Source of the DNA: Tepidisphaeraceae bacterium
GTDB lineage: Bacteria > Planctomycetota > Phycisphaerae > Tepidisphaerales > Tepidisphaeraceae
Reading direction: 5' to 3'
Length of the DNA stretch: 6,600 bases
Assembly: GCA_025450555.1 (NCBI GenBank)
Contig: JANWHF010000062.1
Location: forward strand, 1-6,600
The notes beneath the pieces are model-generated. The model had not been told where the DNA came from. It searched no databases and saw only the letters and a program-made list of their open reading frames with translations. The translations under genes and the position numbers were made by a program. Positions 1-6,257 of this stretch are shown here, piece by piece. Numbering within the stretch: position 1 is the first letter of the stretch; every line of letters begins with the position of its first letter.

Positions 1-580
<580 letters not shown>

Positions 581-674
581 GTCTTCACTCCAGAATTCTT
601 ATTGATTGCGGCCGGGCCAGTGGCTTTCGCCCATCCCGGCTGATGTCTTTTTCAAAAGCGAAGTTGCGAATCGC
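581..674 (-). other. groES-groEL intercistronic spacer with two small hairpins
   Basis: These 94 bases separate the two chaperonin genes and hold no gene. Read on the minus strand, a 6-bp stem (AAGCGA/TCGCTT, arms 671-676 and 656-661, 9-base loop) begins at the groES stop codon and is followed by TT and an A-rich run. A second hairpin has 6-bp arms GCCGGG (611-616) and CCCGGC (635-640). Both are short. They could serve as RNA processing or weak attenuation signals that set the groES:groEL ratio, but this is inference from structure alone. The groEL ribosome-binding site occupies the last 14 bases. Confidence 0.35.
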
Positions 675-965
675 TTATTCCACGACGGCCAGAATATCAT
701 CCTCGCTCATGATGAGGATTTCTTCACCATCCAGCTTGATTTCGGTGCCGGCATAGCTGGTGAAGATGACTTCGTCGCCCTTGCGGACGGTGAAGGGCGC
801 CTTCTCGCCGTTATCGAGGCGCTTGCCATCGCCGACAGCCAGGACCTTGCCGCGCTTGGGCTTTTCCTTGGCGCTGTCGGGAAGCACGATGCCGCTCTTG
901 GTTTTGCTTTCGGCCTCGACGCGCTTGACGAGGATCTTGTCACCGAGTGGGCGAAGTTTTGCCAT
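675..965 (-). CDS. groES: 10-kDa co-chaperonin GroES
   Basis: GroES is the heptameric lid that binds the GroEL ring with ATP and closes the folding chamber in the cytoplasm. The 96-residue product has the normal family length. It begins MAKLRPLGDKILVKR, has the mobile loop around residues 17-32 with the GroEL-contacting hydrophobic tripeptide IVL at 26-28 (GIVLPDSAKEKP), then RGKVLAVGDG, the VRKGDEVIF strand, and the conserved C-terminal LIMSEDDILAVVE. The ATG at 963-965 is preceded by AAAGGAG with five bases between the GGAG core and the start, one of only two clear Shine-Dalgarno sites in the window (the other is groEL's), in keeping with high expression. It is the first gene of the groES-groEL pair, 115 bases downstream of the response-regulator gene on the same strand. 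Nothing is truncated or odd. Confidence 0.98.
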   Translation of the reverse strand: MAKLRPLGDKILVKRVEAESKTKSGIVLPDSAKEKPKRGKVLAVGDGKRLDNGEKAPFTVRKGDEVIFTSYAGTEIKLDGEEILIMSEDDILAVVE

Positions 966-984
966 GTCTACTCCTTTACGAGTG

Positions 985-1005
985 TTGAAATTCGAGTCGT
1001 TTCAA
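985..1005. promoter_or_regulatory. Inverted repeat upstream of groES (6-9-6), possible operator
   Basis: TTGAAA (985-990), nine bases, then TTTCAA (1000-1005) form a perfect 6-bp inverted repeat 20 bases upstream of the groES start. The spacing resembles the 9-bp spacer of the CIRCE heat-shock operator bound by HrcA, but the CIRCE arms TTAGCACTC/GAGTGCTAA are absent. It could be an operator of another chaperonin repressor or chance; there is no independent support. Confidence 0.25.
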
Positions 1006-1033
1006 TTTATTGGAAAAGAGGCCCCGCGCCGTC

Positions 1034-1062
1034 CTTCCATCACATTCCGATTTATCTGTCAA
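1034..1062 (-). promoter_or_regulatory. Candidate promoter for groES-groEL
   Basis: The minus strand carries a perfect -35 hexamer TTGACA (plus coordinates 1057-1062). At the optimal 17-base spacing the -10 position reads TGGAAG (1034-1039), which matches TATAAT in only three positions. The location, 69 bases upstream of the groES start and within the gap after the receiver gene, suits a groESL promoter. The poor -10 element keeps this tentative, and an alternative sigma factor could use a different sequence here. Confidence 0.3.
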
Positions 1063-1080
1063 CTGGTCTTTAAAAGAATC

Positions 1081-1497
1081 TCATCCACGATTCTGCGGCC
1101 ATCGACTTTCGTGATATCGCCGCAGCACCCGCGCCAGCGTGTCCAGCAGCAGGTTGCAATCCACCGGCTTGCTCAACACGCTGAACACATGCATTCCCAA
1201 AGCCTCGCGAAGCAGGTGGCTGTTCAAGTCGCCGGCCAGCAGAATCGCCGGCGGCGCCTTGGCCATCTCCCGCATCAGTTTGATGACCTGCATTCCGCCC
1301 AGTTGGGGCATCTGCTGATCGAGAACCGCCGCATGAATCGGCTGCCGTTCGATCAACTGCAACGCTTCACGCCCGCTCCGCGCCGAAAGCGTCTGCACGC
1401 CTTGCGGCTCAAGCAGGCCCCGGACGGTTTGATGCCACCCCTCCTGATCGTTGGCCAGCAGCACCGTAAAGCGGTTTGAAGAGGCGACGTTGGTCAT
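1081..1497 (-). CDS. Stand-alone response regulator receiver (REC) domain protein
   Basis: The product is a single CheY-like receiver domain of 138 residues with no output domain, so it probably acts by protein-protein contact or as a phosphorelay intermediate in the cytosol. Strand 1 is TVLLAND (11-17), giving the acidic pair as Asn16-Asp17 instead of Asp-Asp. The likely phosphoacceptor is Asp60 in VLDQQMP, and the conserved Lys110-Pro111 is present in VLSKPVD. The usual Thr/Ser after strand 4 is replaced by Ala88 (ILLAG). The replaced acidic and hydroxyl residues suggest altered metal binding or switching, although the three core residues Asp17, Asp60 and Lys110 remain. The ATG at 1495-1497 is chosen because the REC fold starts just after it; a TTG at 1543-1545 would add 16 residues, and neither start has a clear Shine-Dalgarno site. 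It lies between cinA and groES on the same strand, with 269 bases after cinA. The partner kinase is unknown; the kinase at 3446-5143 is a candidate only by proximity. Confidence 0.85.
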   Translation of the reverse strand: MTNVASSNRFTVLLANDQEGWHQTVRGLLEPQGVQTLSARSGREALQLIERQPIHAAVLDQQMPQLGGMQVIKLMREMAKAPPAILLAGDLNSHLLREALGMHVFSVLSKPVDCNLLLDTLARVLRRYHESRWPQNRG

Positions 1498-1766
1498 AAA
1501 CAACTGGGCTGGAACGCTCCAGGCCTCGACGGGGCTTAATAACAAGAGATGTACCAGACAAGAGGCTGGAAACCAGAAGCTGGAGACAAGTGTAAGGCTT
1601 GTTAAATAAAAGATTTAAAGCAGTGATGGTGGTGGTCCAAATGAGCCGCGCCCTGGGCAGGCATGAGGCGATTTCTGCCAAAGGGAGCGGTAGGGGATTC
1701 TTTCGCTGCCAGAGTGGCAGAAGCCGGGAGATGCACTTTCTTAAAGAACGCAGGGCCCCAGCCAGG
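1498..1766. other. Intergenic gap between cinA and the receiver gene
   Basis: This 269-base gap has no convincing gene. It holds the 14-bp tandem repeat at 1561-1588, an AT-rich stretch at about 1598-1619 that could contribute to a promoter for the receiver gene (no clear -35/-10 pair found), and a small perfect hairpin CTGCCA-GAG-TGGCAG at 1706-1720, 46 bases past the cinA stop. The hairpin has no T-run after it on the minus strand, so it is at best a weak transcription terminator for cinA. Open frames crossing the gap are not supported by codon pattern or similarity. Confidence 0.5.
1561..1588. repeat. Degenerate tandem pair of a 14-bp unit
   Basis: AGAGGCTGGAAACC (1561-1574) is followed directly by AGAAGCTGGAGACA (1575-1588), 11 of 14 bases identical. 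A related AGACAAG flanks the pair on both sides (1554-1560 and 1584-1590). It lies in the non-coding gap between cinA and the receiver gene. It may be a small remnant of a dispersed intergenic repeat. No function can be assigned. Confidence 0.4.
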
Positions 1767-3215
1767 TCAGAACGGCATCGATTTTCCGGGCAGGTGAAAG
1801 CGCAGCATCGTGAGGGCCATCTTCGCGGAGCGGTCGCGGATCATTTCGCGGTCGCCGGGGAAAAAGAAGGTGCGCGCGTGGACTTGAGGGGCGGAGCCAT
1901 GAGTGGACGTCATAATCGGCACCGGCTCTTCTCCCCCTCTCCCGGTACTCCGGGGGAGGGCTGGGGTGGGGGTCGTGATTGGCGGATGGCCCCCACCCTG
2001 ACCCTCCCCCGGAGTACCGGGAGAGGGAACTGGCACCCGGTCGTCGGTGGTGGCAAGTGCGATGCAGACGGTGCCGACGGGTTTGGTTGGCGTGCCGCCG
2101 GTCGGACCGGCGATGCCGCTGATGGCCAGTGCGGCTTTCGCTTGCGCGCGCTCCAGCGCGCCGAGTGCCATCGCTTTGGCAACTTCTTCAGAGACCGCGC
2201 CGTGCTGGCGAATCAGTTGCGGATCGACTCCGAGCAAATCAGCTTTCGCTTCATTGGAATAGGTGATAAAGCCGCGATGGAAGTAGCCGCTGGATCCGGA
2301 AAGGTCAGTCAGCATTTTAGCGAGCAAGCCGCCGGTGCAGGATTCGGCGGTGGTGACGGTAAAGGGCGAGGCGCCGGCGGGAAGTTTCGCGTTGATTGTG
2401 AAAAGTTGGTTCGCGACCACTTCCTGAAGCGTCTGATCATCCTGGCCGTAGATCAAATCACCCAACGCCAAGCGGCATTCGCTTTCGATTCGAGCGAGTT
2501 GGTTACTCGCTTGCTGCATCGAATCGAAGCGTGCATTGATGCGAAGCGAAACCACGCCGGCCGAGACGGTCGTCCCGACTGACGGATTCCGATCGCGATG
2601 CATCAGCGGGCCGAGGCGTTCGGCGATCGCGCTTTCTCCCAATCCAAACGTGTGAAGCGTGCGCGACAAAATCACGGCACCGCCGGATCGCGCTTGCAGT
2701 TCTGGCAGCACACTGGTCTGAAACATCTTCTTCATCTCTTTGGGAACGCCGGGCATGACGTAGACTTCACATTGCTTCCCATCGCTGCGATTTAGCGTGG
2801 TCTTAATGCCCGCTGCAGTGCCTGCATGATTGAAGATCATCGAAGCTCCGCGCGGGATCATCGCCTGAATTCGATTGATGGGCGGCATGGGCCTACTGCG
2901 CTGGGCGAAGAAGTTTTCCAGCTCCGCCAGCCAGGTGCTATTCGGCTCCAAAGGCTCGTTCATCACCGCGGCCAACGCTTGTCGAGTCAAATCATCTTCG
3001 GTCGGCCCGATGCCGCCGCTGATGAGCACGACATCCGATAACTGCGCCGATTCGCGAACAGCCGACTCAATTTGAAGCTGATCATCGCCGATGGTAAGGT
3101 GGCGAAGTATTGTGCAGCCTATTGCTGCGAGCTGTTGGCTCAGCCAGGCTGAATTGGTATCAATGGTTTGCCCGAGAACCAGTTCGTCGCCGATGGAAAG
3201 GATGATGCCGGTCAT
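1767..3215 (-). CDS. cinA: CinA-family protein: N-terminal molybdopterin-binding-like/ADP-ribose pyrophosphatase domain plus C-terminal nicotinamide-nucleotide amidase
   Basis: CinA proteins join a COG1058 (MoCF-biosynthesis-like fold, ADP-ribose pyrophosphatase) domain to a PncC amidase domain that deamidates nicotinamide mononucleotide in pyridine-nucleotide recycling; they were first named as competence/damage-inducible. The N-terminal domain shows SIGDELVLGQTIDTN (residues 7-21), SGGIGPTEDDLTRQAL (66-81) and MPGVPKEM (154-161). The amidase domain shows AESCTGG with the presumed catalytic Ser292, GFITYSNEAK (315-324) and GPTGGTPTKPVGTV (370-383), then the family's closing FFFPGDREMIRDRSAKMAL (450-468). 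The 482-residue length exceeds the usual roughly 400-425 because a Pro/Gly-rich stretch (about residues 392-441) is inserted between two conserved strands; most of it comes from a palindromic repeat read in frame. The reading frame is intact. The ATG at 3213-3215 is chosen because MTGIILSIGDE matches the family's N terminus; a TTG at 3252-3254 would add 13 unlike residues. No Shine-Dalgarno site is seen. It is divergent from the kinase gene. Confidence 0.95.
   Translation of the reverse strand: MTGIILSIGDELVLGQTIDTNSAWLSQQLAAIGCTILRHLTIGDDQLQIESAVRESAQLSDVVLISGGIGPTEDDLTRQALAAVMNEPLEPNSTWLAELENFFAQRSRPMPPINRIQAMIPRGASMIFNHAGTAAGIKTTLNRSDGKQCEVYVMPGVPKEMKKMFQTSVLPELQARSGGAVILSRTLHTFGLGESAIAERLGPLMHRDRNPSVGTTVSAGVVSLRINARFDSMQQASNQLARIESECRLALGDLIYGQDDQTLQEVVANQLFTINAKLPAGASPFTVTTAESCTGGLLAKMLTDLSGSSGYFHRGFITYSNEAKADLLGVDPQLIRQHGAVSEEVAKAMALGALERAQAKAALAISGIAGPTGGTPTKPVGTVCIALATTDDRVPVPSPGTPGEGQGGGHPPITTPTPALPRSTGRGGEEPVPIMTSTHGSAPQVHARTFFFPGDREMIRDRSAKMALTMLRFHLPGKSMPF
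1914..2042. repeat. Imperfect 15-bp direct repeats flanking the cinA palindrome
   Basis: AATCGGCACCGGCTC (1914-1928) and AACTGGCACCCGGTC (2028-2042) agree at 11 of 15 positions and bracket the palindromic element; the second copy abuts the right arm exactly. The copy-to-copy distance is 114 bases, a multiple of three, so the reading frame is kept. They encode EPVPI and DRVPV in CinA. They may be a diverged target-site duplication or chance similarity in GC-rich sequence. Confidence 0.35.
1935..2027. repeat. Palindromic repeat element inserted in frame inside cinA
   Basis: Two 38-bp arms (1935-1972 and 1990-2027) are reverse complements with three mismatches, separated by 17 bases (1973-1989). 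The outer 26 bp of each arm are perfectly complementary and contain CCCGGTACTCCGGGGGAGGG. On the coding (minus) strand one arm is read as PSPGTPGEGQGGG and the other as PTPALPRSTGRGG, with no stop in frame. From memory, peptides of this type recur in annotated proteins and spurious ORFs of planctomycetes, suggesting a dispersed genomic palindrome; I could not verify this. The element interrupts the sequence of the CinA amidase domain between TVCIALATTD and VHARTFFFPGD, where relatives have a short surface turn, so the protein may tolerate it. Confidence 0.85.
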
Positions 3216-3290
3216 GAGGCGAGCATTGTGCGACCGGCCGGTAAGAATTTCCAATTGATTAAAATGGAGTAAAAGCCGCGCGTGATCGGC

Positions 3291-3296
3291 TATAAT
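3291..3296 (+). promoter_or_regulatory. Candidate -10 element for the kinase gene
   Basis: A perfect TATAAT lies 149 bases upstream of the GTG start of the kinase gene. No good -35 hexamer is found at 16-18 bases (the sequence there is AGTAAA-like), so activator dependence or a false match is possible. The direct repeat TGATCG occurs at 3283-3288 and 3306-3311, on both sides of the hexamer. The rest of the divergent region (3216-3445) shows no gene and no convincing promoter for cinA. Confidence 0.4.
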
Positions 3297-3299
3297 GAA

Positions 3300-3316
3300 G
3301 TGCGCTGATCGCGCAC
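3300..3316. promoter_or_regulatory. 17-bp palindrome at the presumed transcription start of the kinase gene
   Basis: GTGCGC (3300-3305), TGATC, GCGCAC (3311-3316) is a perfect 6-bp inverted repeat starting four bases after the TATAAT. Its position over the expected start site suits an operator, or a 5' RNA hairpin in a long leader. No regulator family could be assigned from the sequence. Confidence 0.35.
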
Positions 3317-3445
3317 GGCATATTCAACGAATCGCGTTTCGGGGCTCGCCACTAGTTTATGTGAAATGATTTTCGCAATCCTGGGGCAGCACCGGGAATA
3401 GAACTGCGTCTCCCTGGAGTTTGGTCAATTTAGTAACTTTTAGAC

Positions 3446-5143
3446 GTGCTCACACTTCTTGTATTACAAGGCCCCGACAAAGGTCGGCGCTATGAACTTC
3501 CGGACGCGCCGGCACTGGTCGGACGCGAGAGCCGCAGTCTCCCCCTCACCGACAACACCGTTTCCCGCCGACATTGTGAGCTGCTCCCTGAAGACGGCCA
3601 GTGGATCGTGCACGACAAGGGCAGCGCCAACGGCACCTACGTCAACGGCACACGCGTGAACGGAACTGCAGCGTTAAAGGTGGGCGATCAGCTTCGCGTC
3701 GGCCGCACGCTGATGGTCTTTGGCGCGCAGCCGGGCATCACTCGCAGCAGCAGCGGCAGCGTGACATTGACGGGCGAAGAAGGCATGGACAGCGCCATCA
3801 TGGCCACTGTCTCCTCAAACGAAGATTCGCTGGTGCTGGCGGTCCCTGAGCCGGCCGCGGCGGCGATGGTCAACCTCAAGGTGCTCTATCAACTCGGTGC
3901 GGCGCTGGGCAGCAGCTTCAACGTGGACCAGGTGCTTGAAGTGATCATGGACCTGATCTTCGAGCATATCAAAGCCGATCGCGGCATCGTGCTGCTGGTC
4001 GATGAGAACAACGAGCTGACTCCGAAGATCGTCCGCACCCGCGAGGAAGGTGAAAACCGCCTGCCATCGGAAGACGGAAAATCCAACGGGGAGCAAATTC
4101 ACGCTTCGCGGACGATCATCAACCATGTGCTGCAGACGGGCGAAGGGGTCCTCTCCAGCAACGCGATGGCCGACCGGCGCTTCAACAAGGGCAAGAGCGT
4201 TCACAGCTTGGGCATCCGCTCGGCCCTCTGCATTCCCATCAAGGCGCGCAAGCTGACCGACAAGGGCGGCTATGAAACGATCGGCGTCATCTACATCGAC
4301 AGCTCGGTCAAGAATTACACCTATGCTCCCGAGCAGCTTCGCCTGCTGACGGCCATTGGTGGCCAGGCGGGCATGGCCATCCAAAACGCCAAGCTCTATC
4401 AGGCCCAGTTGCAGGCCGAGCGCCTCGCAGCCGTCGGCGAAACCACCGCCGCCCTTTCGCATTCGATTAAGAACATCCTTCAGGCCCTCCGAGGCGGAGC
4501 GGATGTGGTTGAGATGGGGCTGAAAGGCAACAACGTCGTGCAGGCCTCCAAAGGCTGGCGCATCGTCGATCGAAACCTCGACAAGATTTATCAGCTCACG
4601 CTCAACTTGCTGGCTTACAGCAAGCAGCGCGAGCCGCAGCTCGAGATGGTCAACCCGAGAAAGCTTATCGACGAATGCCTTGAGCTGGTCGCGCAAGTTG
4701 CAAACGAGCGCGGCGTGATGGTGGTCGGCGATGTCGATCGCACGCACCCTGCCGTTCCGATGGACCCATCAGGCATGCATCAGGTCATCATGAACCTGCT
4801 GAGCAACGCTCTCGATGCGGTCGAGCCCAAAGCCGGGCTGATTCGAATTGAATGTCGATACGATGAAGAGAACAAGCAGTCGATCATCGAGGTGGTGGAC
4901 AACGGCGCAGGCATTCCGCCGACGATGATGAAACACATGTTCGAGCTGTTCCACTCGACCAAAGGCAACCGCGGCACCGGCCTGGGCCTGGCGGTCGCCA
5001 AGAAAATCGTTGAGGAACACGAAGGAACCATCTCCGTCCGGAGTTCGCCCGCCGAAGGCAGCACCTTCACGATCCACCTGCCGGTCTATCACACTAATCT
5101 CACCGATCCGTCGCAGACGCATGGGCCGGCCGCGCGGCATTAG
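3446..5143 (+). CDS. Soluble FHA-GAF sensor histidine kinase
   Basis: This 565-residue protein has no membrane segment or signal peptide, so it should sense in the cytosol. Residues 1-95 are an FHA phosphothreonine-binding domain: GR at 26-27, SRRH at 40-43, NGT at 62-64 and NG at 67-68. A linker rich in Ser/Ala follows. Residues 147-317 are a GAF sensor domain (from KVLYQLGAALGSSFNVDQVL to GGQAGMAIQNAKLYQ). The kinase core has an H-box around His339 (AALSHSIKNILQAL), the N-box MNLLSNALDAV (449-459) with Asn450 and Asn454, the G1 box VVDNGAGI (483-490), the F-box MFELFHSTKG (498-507), and the G2 box GTGLGLAVAKKI (510-521). All catalytic motifs are intact. The FHA domain suggests docking to a phosphothreonine protein, linking Ser/Thr kinase signalling to a two-component pathway; that is inference. 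The start is GTG: an in-frame TAA lies at 3434-3436 and no ATG intervenes; there is no close Shine-Dalgarno site. The cognate regulator is unknown. No adjacent regulator is co-transcribed. Confidence 0.95.
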   Translation: MLTLLVLQGPDKGRRYELPDAPALVGRESRSLPLTDNTVSRRHCELLPEDGQWIVHDKGSANGTYVNGTRVNGTAALKVGDQLRVGRTLMVFGAQPGITRSSSGSVTLTGEEGMDSAIMATVSSNEDSLVLAVPEPAAAAMVNLKVLYQLGAALGSSFNVDQVLEVIMDLIFEHIKADRGIVLLVDENNELTPKIVRTREEGENRLPSEDGKSNGEQIHASRTIINHVLQTGEGVLSSNAMADRRFNKGKSVHSLGIRSALCIPIKARKLTDKGGYETIGVIYIDSSVKNYTYAPEQLRLLTAIGGQAGMAIQNAKLYQAQLQAERLAAVGETTAALSHSIKNILQALRGGADVVEMGLKGNNVVQASKGWRIVDRNLDKIYQLTLNLLAYSKQREPQLEMVNPRKLIDECLELVAQVANERGVMVVGDVDRTHPAVPMDPSGMHQVIMNLLSNALDAVEPKAGLIRIECRYDEENKQSIIEVVDNGAGIPPTMMKHMFELFHSTKGNRGTGLGLAVAKKIVEEHEGTISVRSSPAEGSTFTIHLPVYHTNLTDPSQTHGPAARH

Positions 5144-5185
5144 GCGCGGTTTTGCTGAAATGAGTGTAGACGCGAGGGGCGCTCA

Positions 5186-5286
5186 ACTTTTGCGCCAAGG
5201 ACGCCAAGGAGCCAAGGACGCCAAGAAGAATTATAAAAAGAATTCCTTGGCGATCTTGGCGCACTTGGCGGTCTTGGCGCAAAAGT
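5186..5286. repeat. 101-bp imperfect hairpin repeat of CCAAG/CTTGG units
   Basis: The left half carries four CCAAG units with mostly GACG or GAG spacers and the right half four CTTGG units, so the whole folds into one long stem. The outer arms ACTTTTGCGCCAAG (5186-5199) and CTTGGCGCAAAAGT (5273-5286) are perfect 14-bp complements; pairing continues inward with small mismatches and bulges (5202-5208 with 5264-5270, 5211-5216 with 5255-5260, 5219-5225 with 5246-5252), and GAATT/AATTC (5228-5232/5241-5245) closes an AT-rich loop. It lies 42 bases after the kinase stop and 81 before the crotonase start. It may act as a terminator or mRNA stabiliser, or be a non-autonomous dispersed repeat; there is no T-run after it. 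No coding function is supported. Confidence 0.85.
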
Positions 5287-5367
5287 AAGAGCATCTCGCG
5301 GTCGCCCGCATATCAGCAAATCGCCTGAGATTGCAATTGGGCATCTCCTGCTGAACACTTACCGGAT

Positions 5368-6144
5368 ATGGCTGATCTGCTGCTTGTTTCTTCACCTGCG
5401 CCGGGCATCATCGTTATTTCCCTCAACCGCCCCGATAAGCGTAACGCGTTGAGTATTGCGTTAATCGATCAAATCACCGAAGCGGTAGTCGCGTGTGCCG
5501 GAGATCGGTCCTGCCGGGCCATCATCTTGAGTGGCCAGGGGCCGAGCTTTTGCGCGGGACTGGATTTGAAGGAAGCGTCAATTTCTGGCCATTCGGAACG
5601 ATCGGCACGGGCGCTGGAGCGGATGTATCGGGCGATCTGTCAATCGCCTGCTATCACCATCGCGGCCGCCCATGGCGCAGCGATGGGCGGCGGCGCGGGA
5701 TTACTGTCGGCATGTGACCTTGTTGTCGCGGCGGAAGACCTGAAGCTCAGCTACCCGGAAGTCAAACGCGGCCTGATCGCGGCCCTCGTCACGTGCCTGC
5801 TGCGACGCCAACTCAGTGATCGAAAGGTGCGGGAATTGATTCTTCTCGGCCAAGCCATTTCGGCGCAGACGGCGCTGGATATGGGAGTGGTCACGCAGGT
5901 TTGCCCCGCCGCATCTTTGATGCCCTCAGCACTGCATCTTGCGCAGGAAGCTTGTCTTGGAGCCCCCGGCGCGATCGCACGAACCAAGCAGCTCCTCGAC
6001 GACCTGGCCTATCGTCCGCTCGAAGAAGATTTGCAGATTGCCATGGGCTATCACCTGTCGGCTCGAAACGCCGACGAGGCGGAAGAGGGCATCGCGGCCT
6101 TCCTCGAAAAGCGCCCGCCGAAATGGGGGCAGCGCCGGCAGTGA
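5368..6144 (+). CDS. Enoyl-CoA hydratase/isomerase (crotonase) family protein
   Basis: Crotonase-fold enzymes act on acyl-CoA thioesters in the cytosol, stabilising the enolate in an oxyanion hole. The 258-residue length is typical. Visible motifs are LNRPDKRNALS (19-29), FCAGLDL with oxyanion-hole Ala63 (61-67), and HGAAMGGGAGLLSACDLVVAAE (split here as HGAAMGGGAG at 102-111 and LLSACDLVVAAE at 112-123) with Gly108 as the second oxyanion-hole residue. SYPEVKRGL (128-136) supplies Glu131, equivalent to Glu164 of rat mitochondrial hydratase. The other catalytic Glu (rat Glu144) is replaced by Gly111, so a standard two-Glu hydration mechanism is unlikely; isomerases, methylglutaconyl-CoA-hydratase-like and other one-acid crotonases are possible. 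The substrate cannot be named. The ATG at 5368-5370 sits just ahead of the first conserved strand; no good Shine-Dalgarno site is seen. It is 224 bases after the kinase with a long hairpin between, so joint transcription is doubtful. Confidence 0.93.
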   Translation: MADLLLVSSPAPGIIVISLNRPDKRNALSIALIDQITEAVVACAGDRSCRAIILSGQGPSFCAGLDLKEASISGHSERSARALERMYRAICQSPAITIAAAHGAAMGGGAGLLSACDLVVAAEDLKLSYPEVKRGLIAALVTCLLRRQLSDRKVRELILLGQAISAQTALDMGVVTQVCPAASLMPSALHLAQEACLGAPGAIARTKQLLDDLAYRPLEEDLQIAMGYHLSARNADEAEEGIAAFLEKRPPKWGQRRQ

Positions 6145-6257
6145 ATAGTTGAACCGCACTGAAACGCGCAATGGAGGGCGTCGCGGGCGCAGCATCTTTA
6201 GTAGTCTGTCGCGAAGATCGTTGGCCAGCAGTGATGCGCAAAACCGCAGATGATCGA

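Noticed and set aside
966..1005. CIRCE/HrcA operator upstream of groES
   Set aside because: Neither TTAGCACTC nor GAGTGCTAA is present; only a shorter, different inverted repeat is seen.
760..1479. Plus-strand open frame of 239 residues across groES and the receiver gene
   Set aside because: It overlaps two confidently identified minus-strand genes and the gap between them, and shows no domain.
1599..2582. Plus-strand open frame of 327 residues
   Set aside because: It is antisense to cinA, whose motifs are clear on the minus strand; its composition is rich in Gly/Arg without any recognisable domain.
1767..3215. cinA as a broken gene because of the insertion
   Set aside because: The frame stays open through the palindrome and the conserved family C terminus follows it, so the gene is not visibly disrupted.
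3815..4747. Minus-strand open frame of 310 residues
   Set aside because: It lies antisense to the GAF and kinase core, which carry every expected motif; this is the usual GC-rich shadow frame.
1081..5143. Receiver protein and FHA-GAF kinase as one two-component operon
   Set aside because: They are on opposite strands, separated by cinA and a divergent intergenic region; pairing is possible but not supported by the layout.
5190..5280. CRISPR-like appearance of repeated CCAAG units
   Set aside because: The units are only about 8-10 bp, have no unique spacers of 25 bp or more, and the two halves are inverted copies; it is a hairpin repeat.
5100..5358. Small open frames through the CCAAG hairpin on both strands
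   Set aside because: Their products are translations of the repeat units (Leu/Gly/Gln/Arg-rich), with no start signals.
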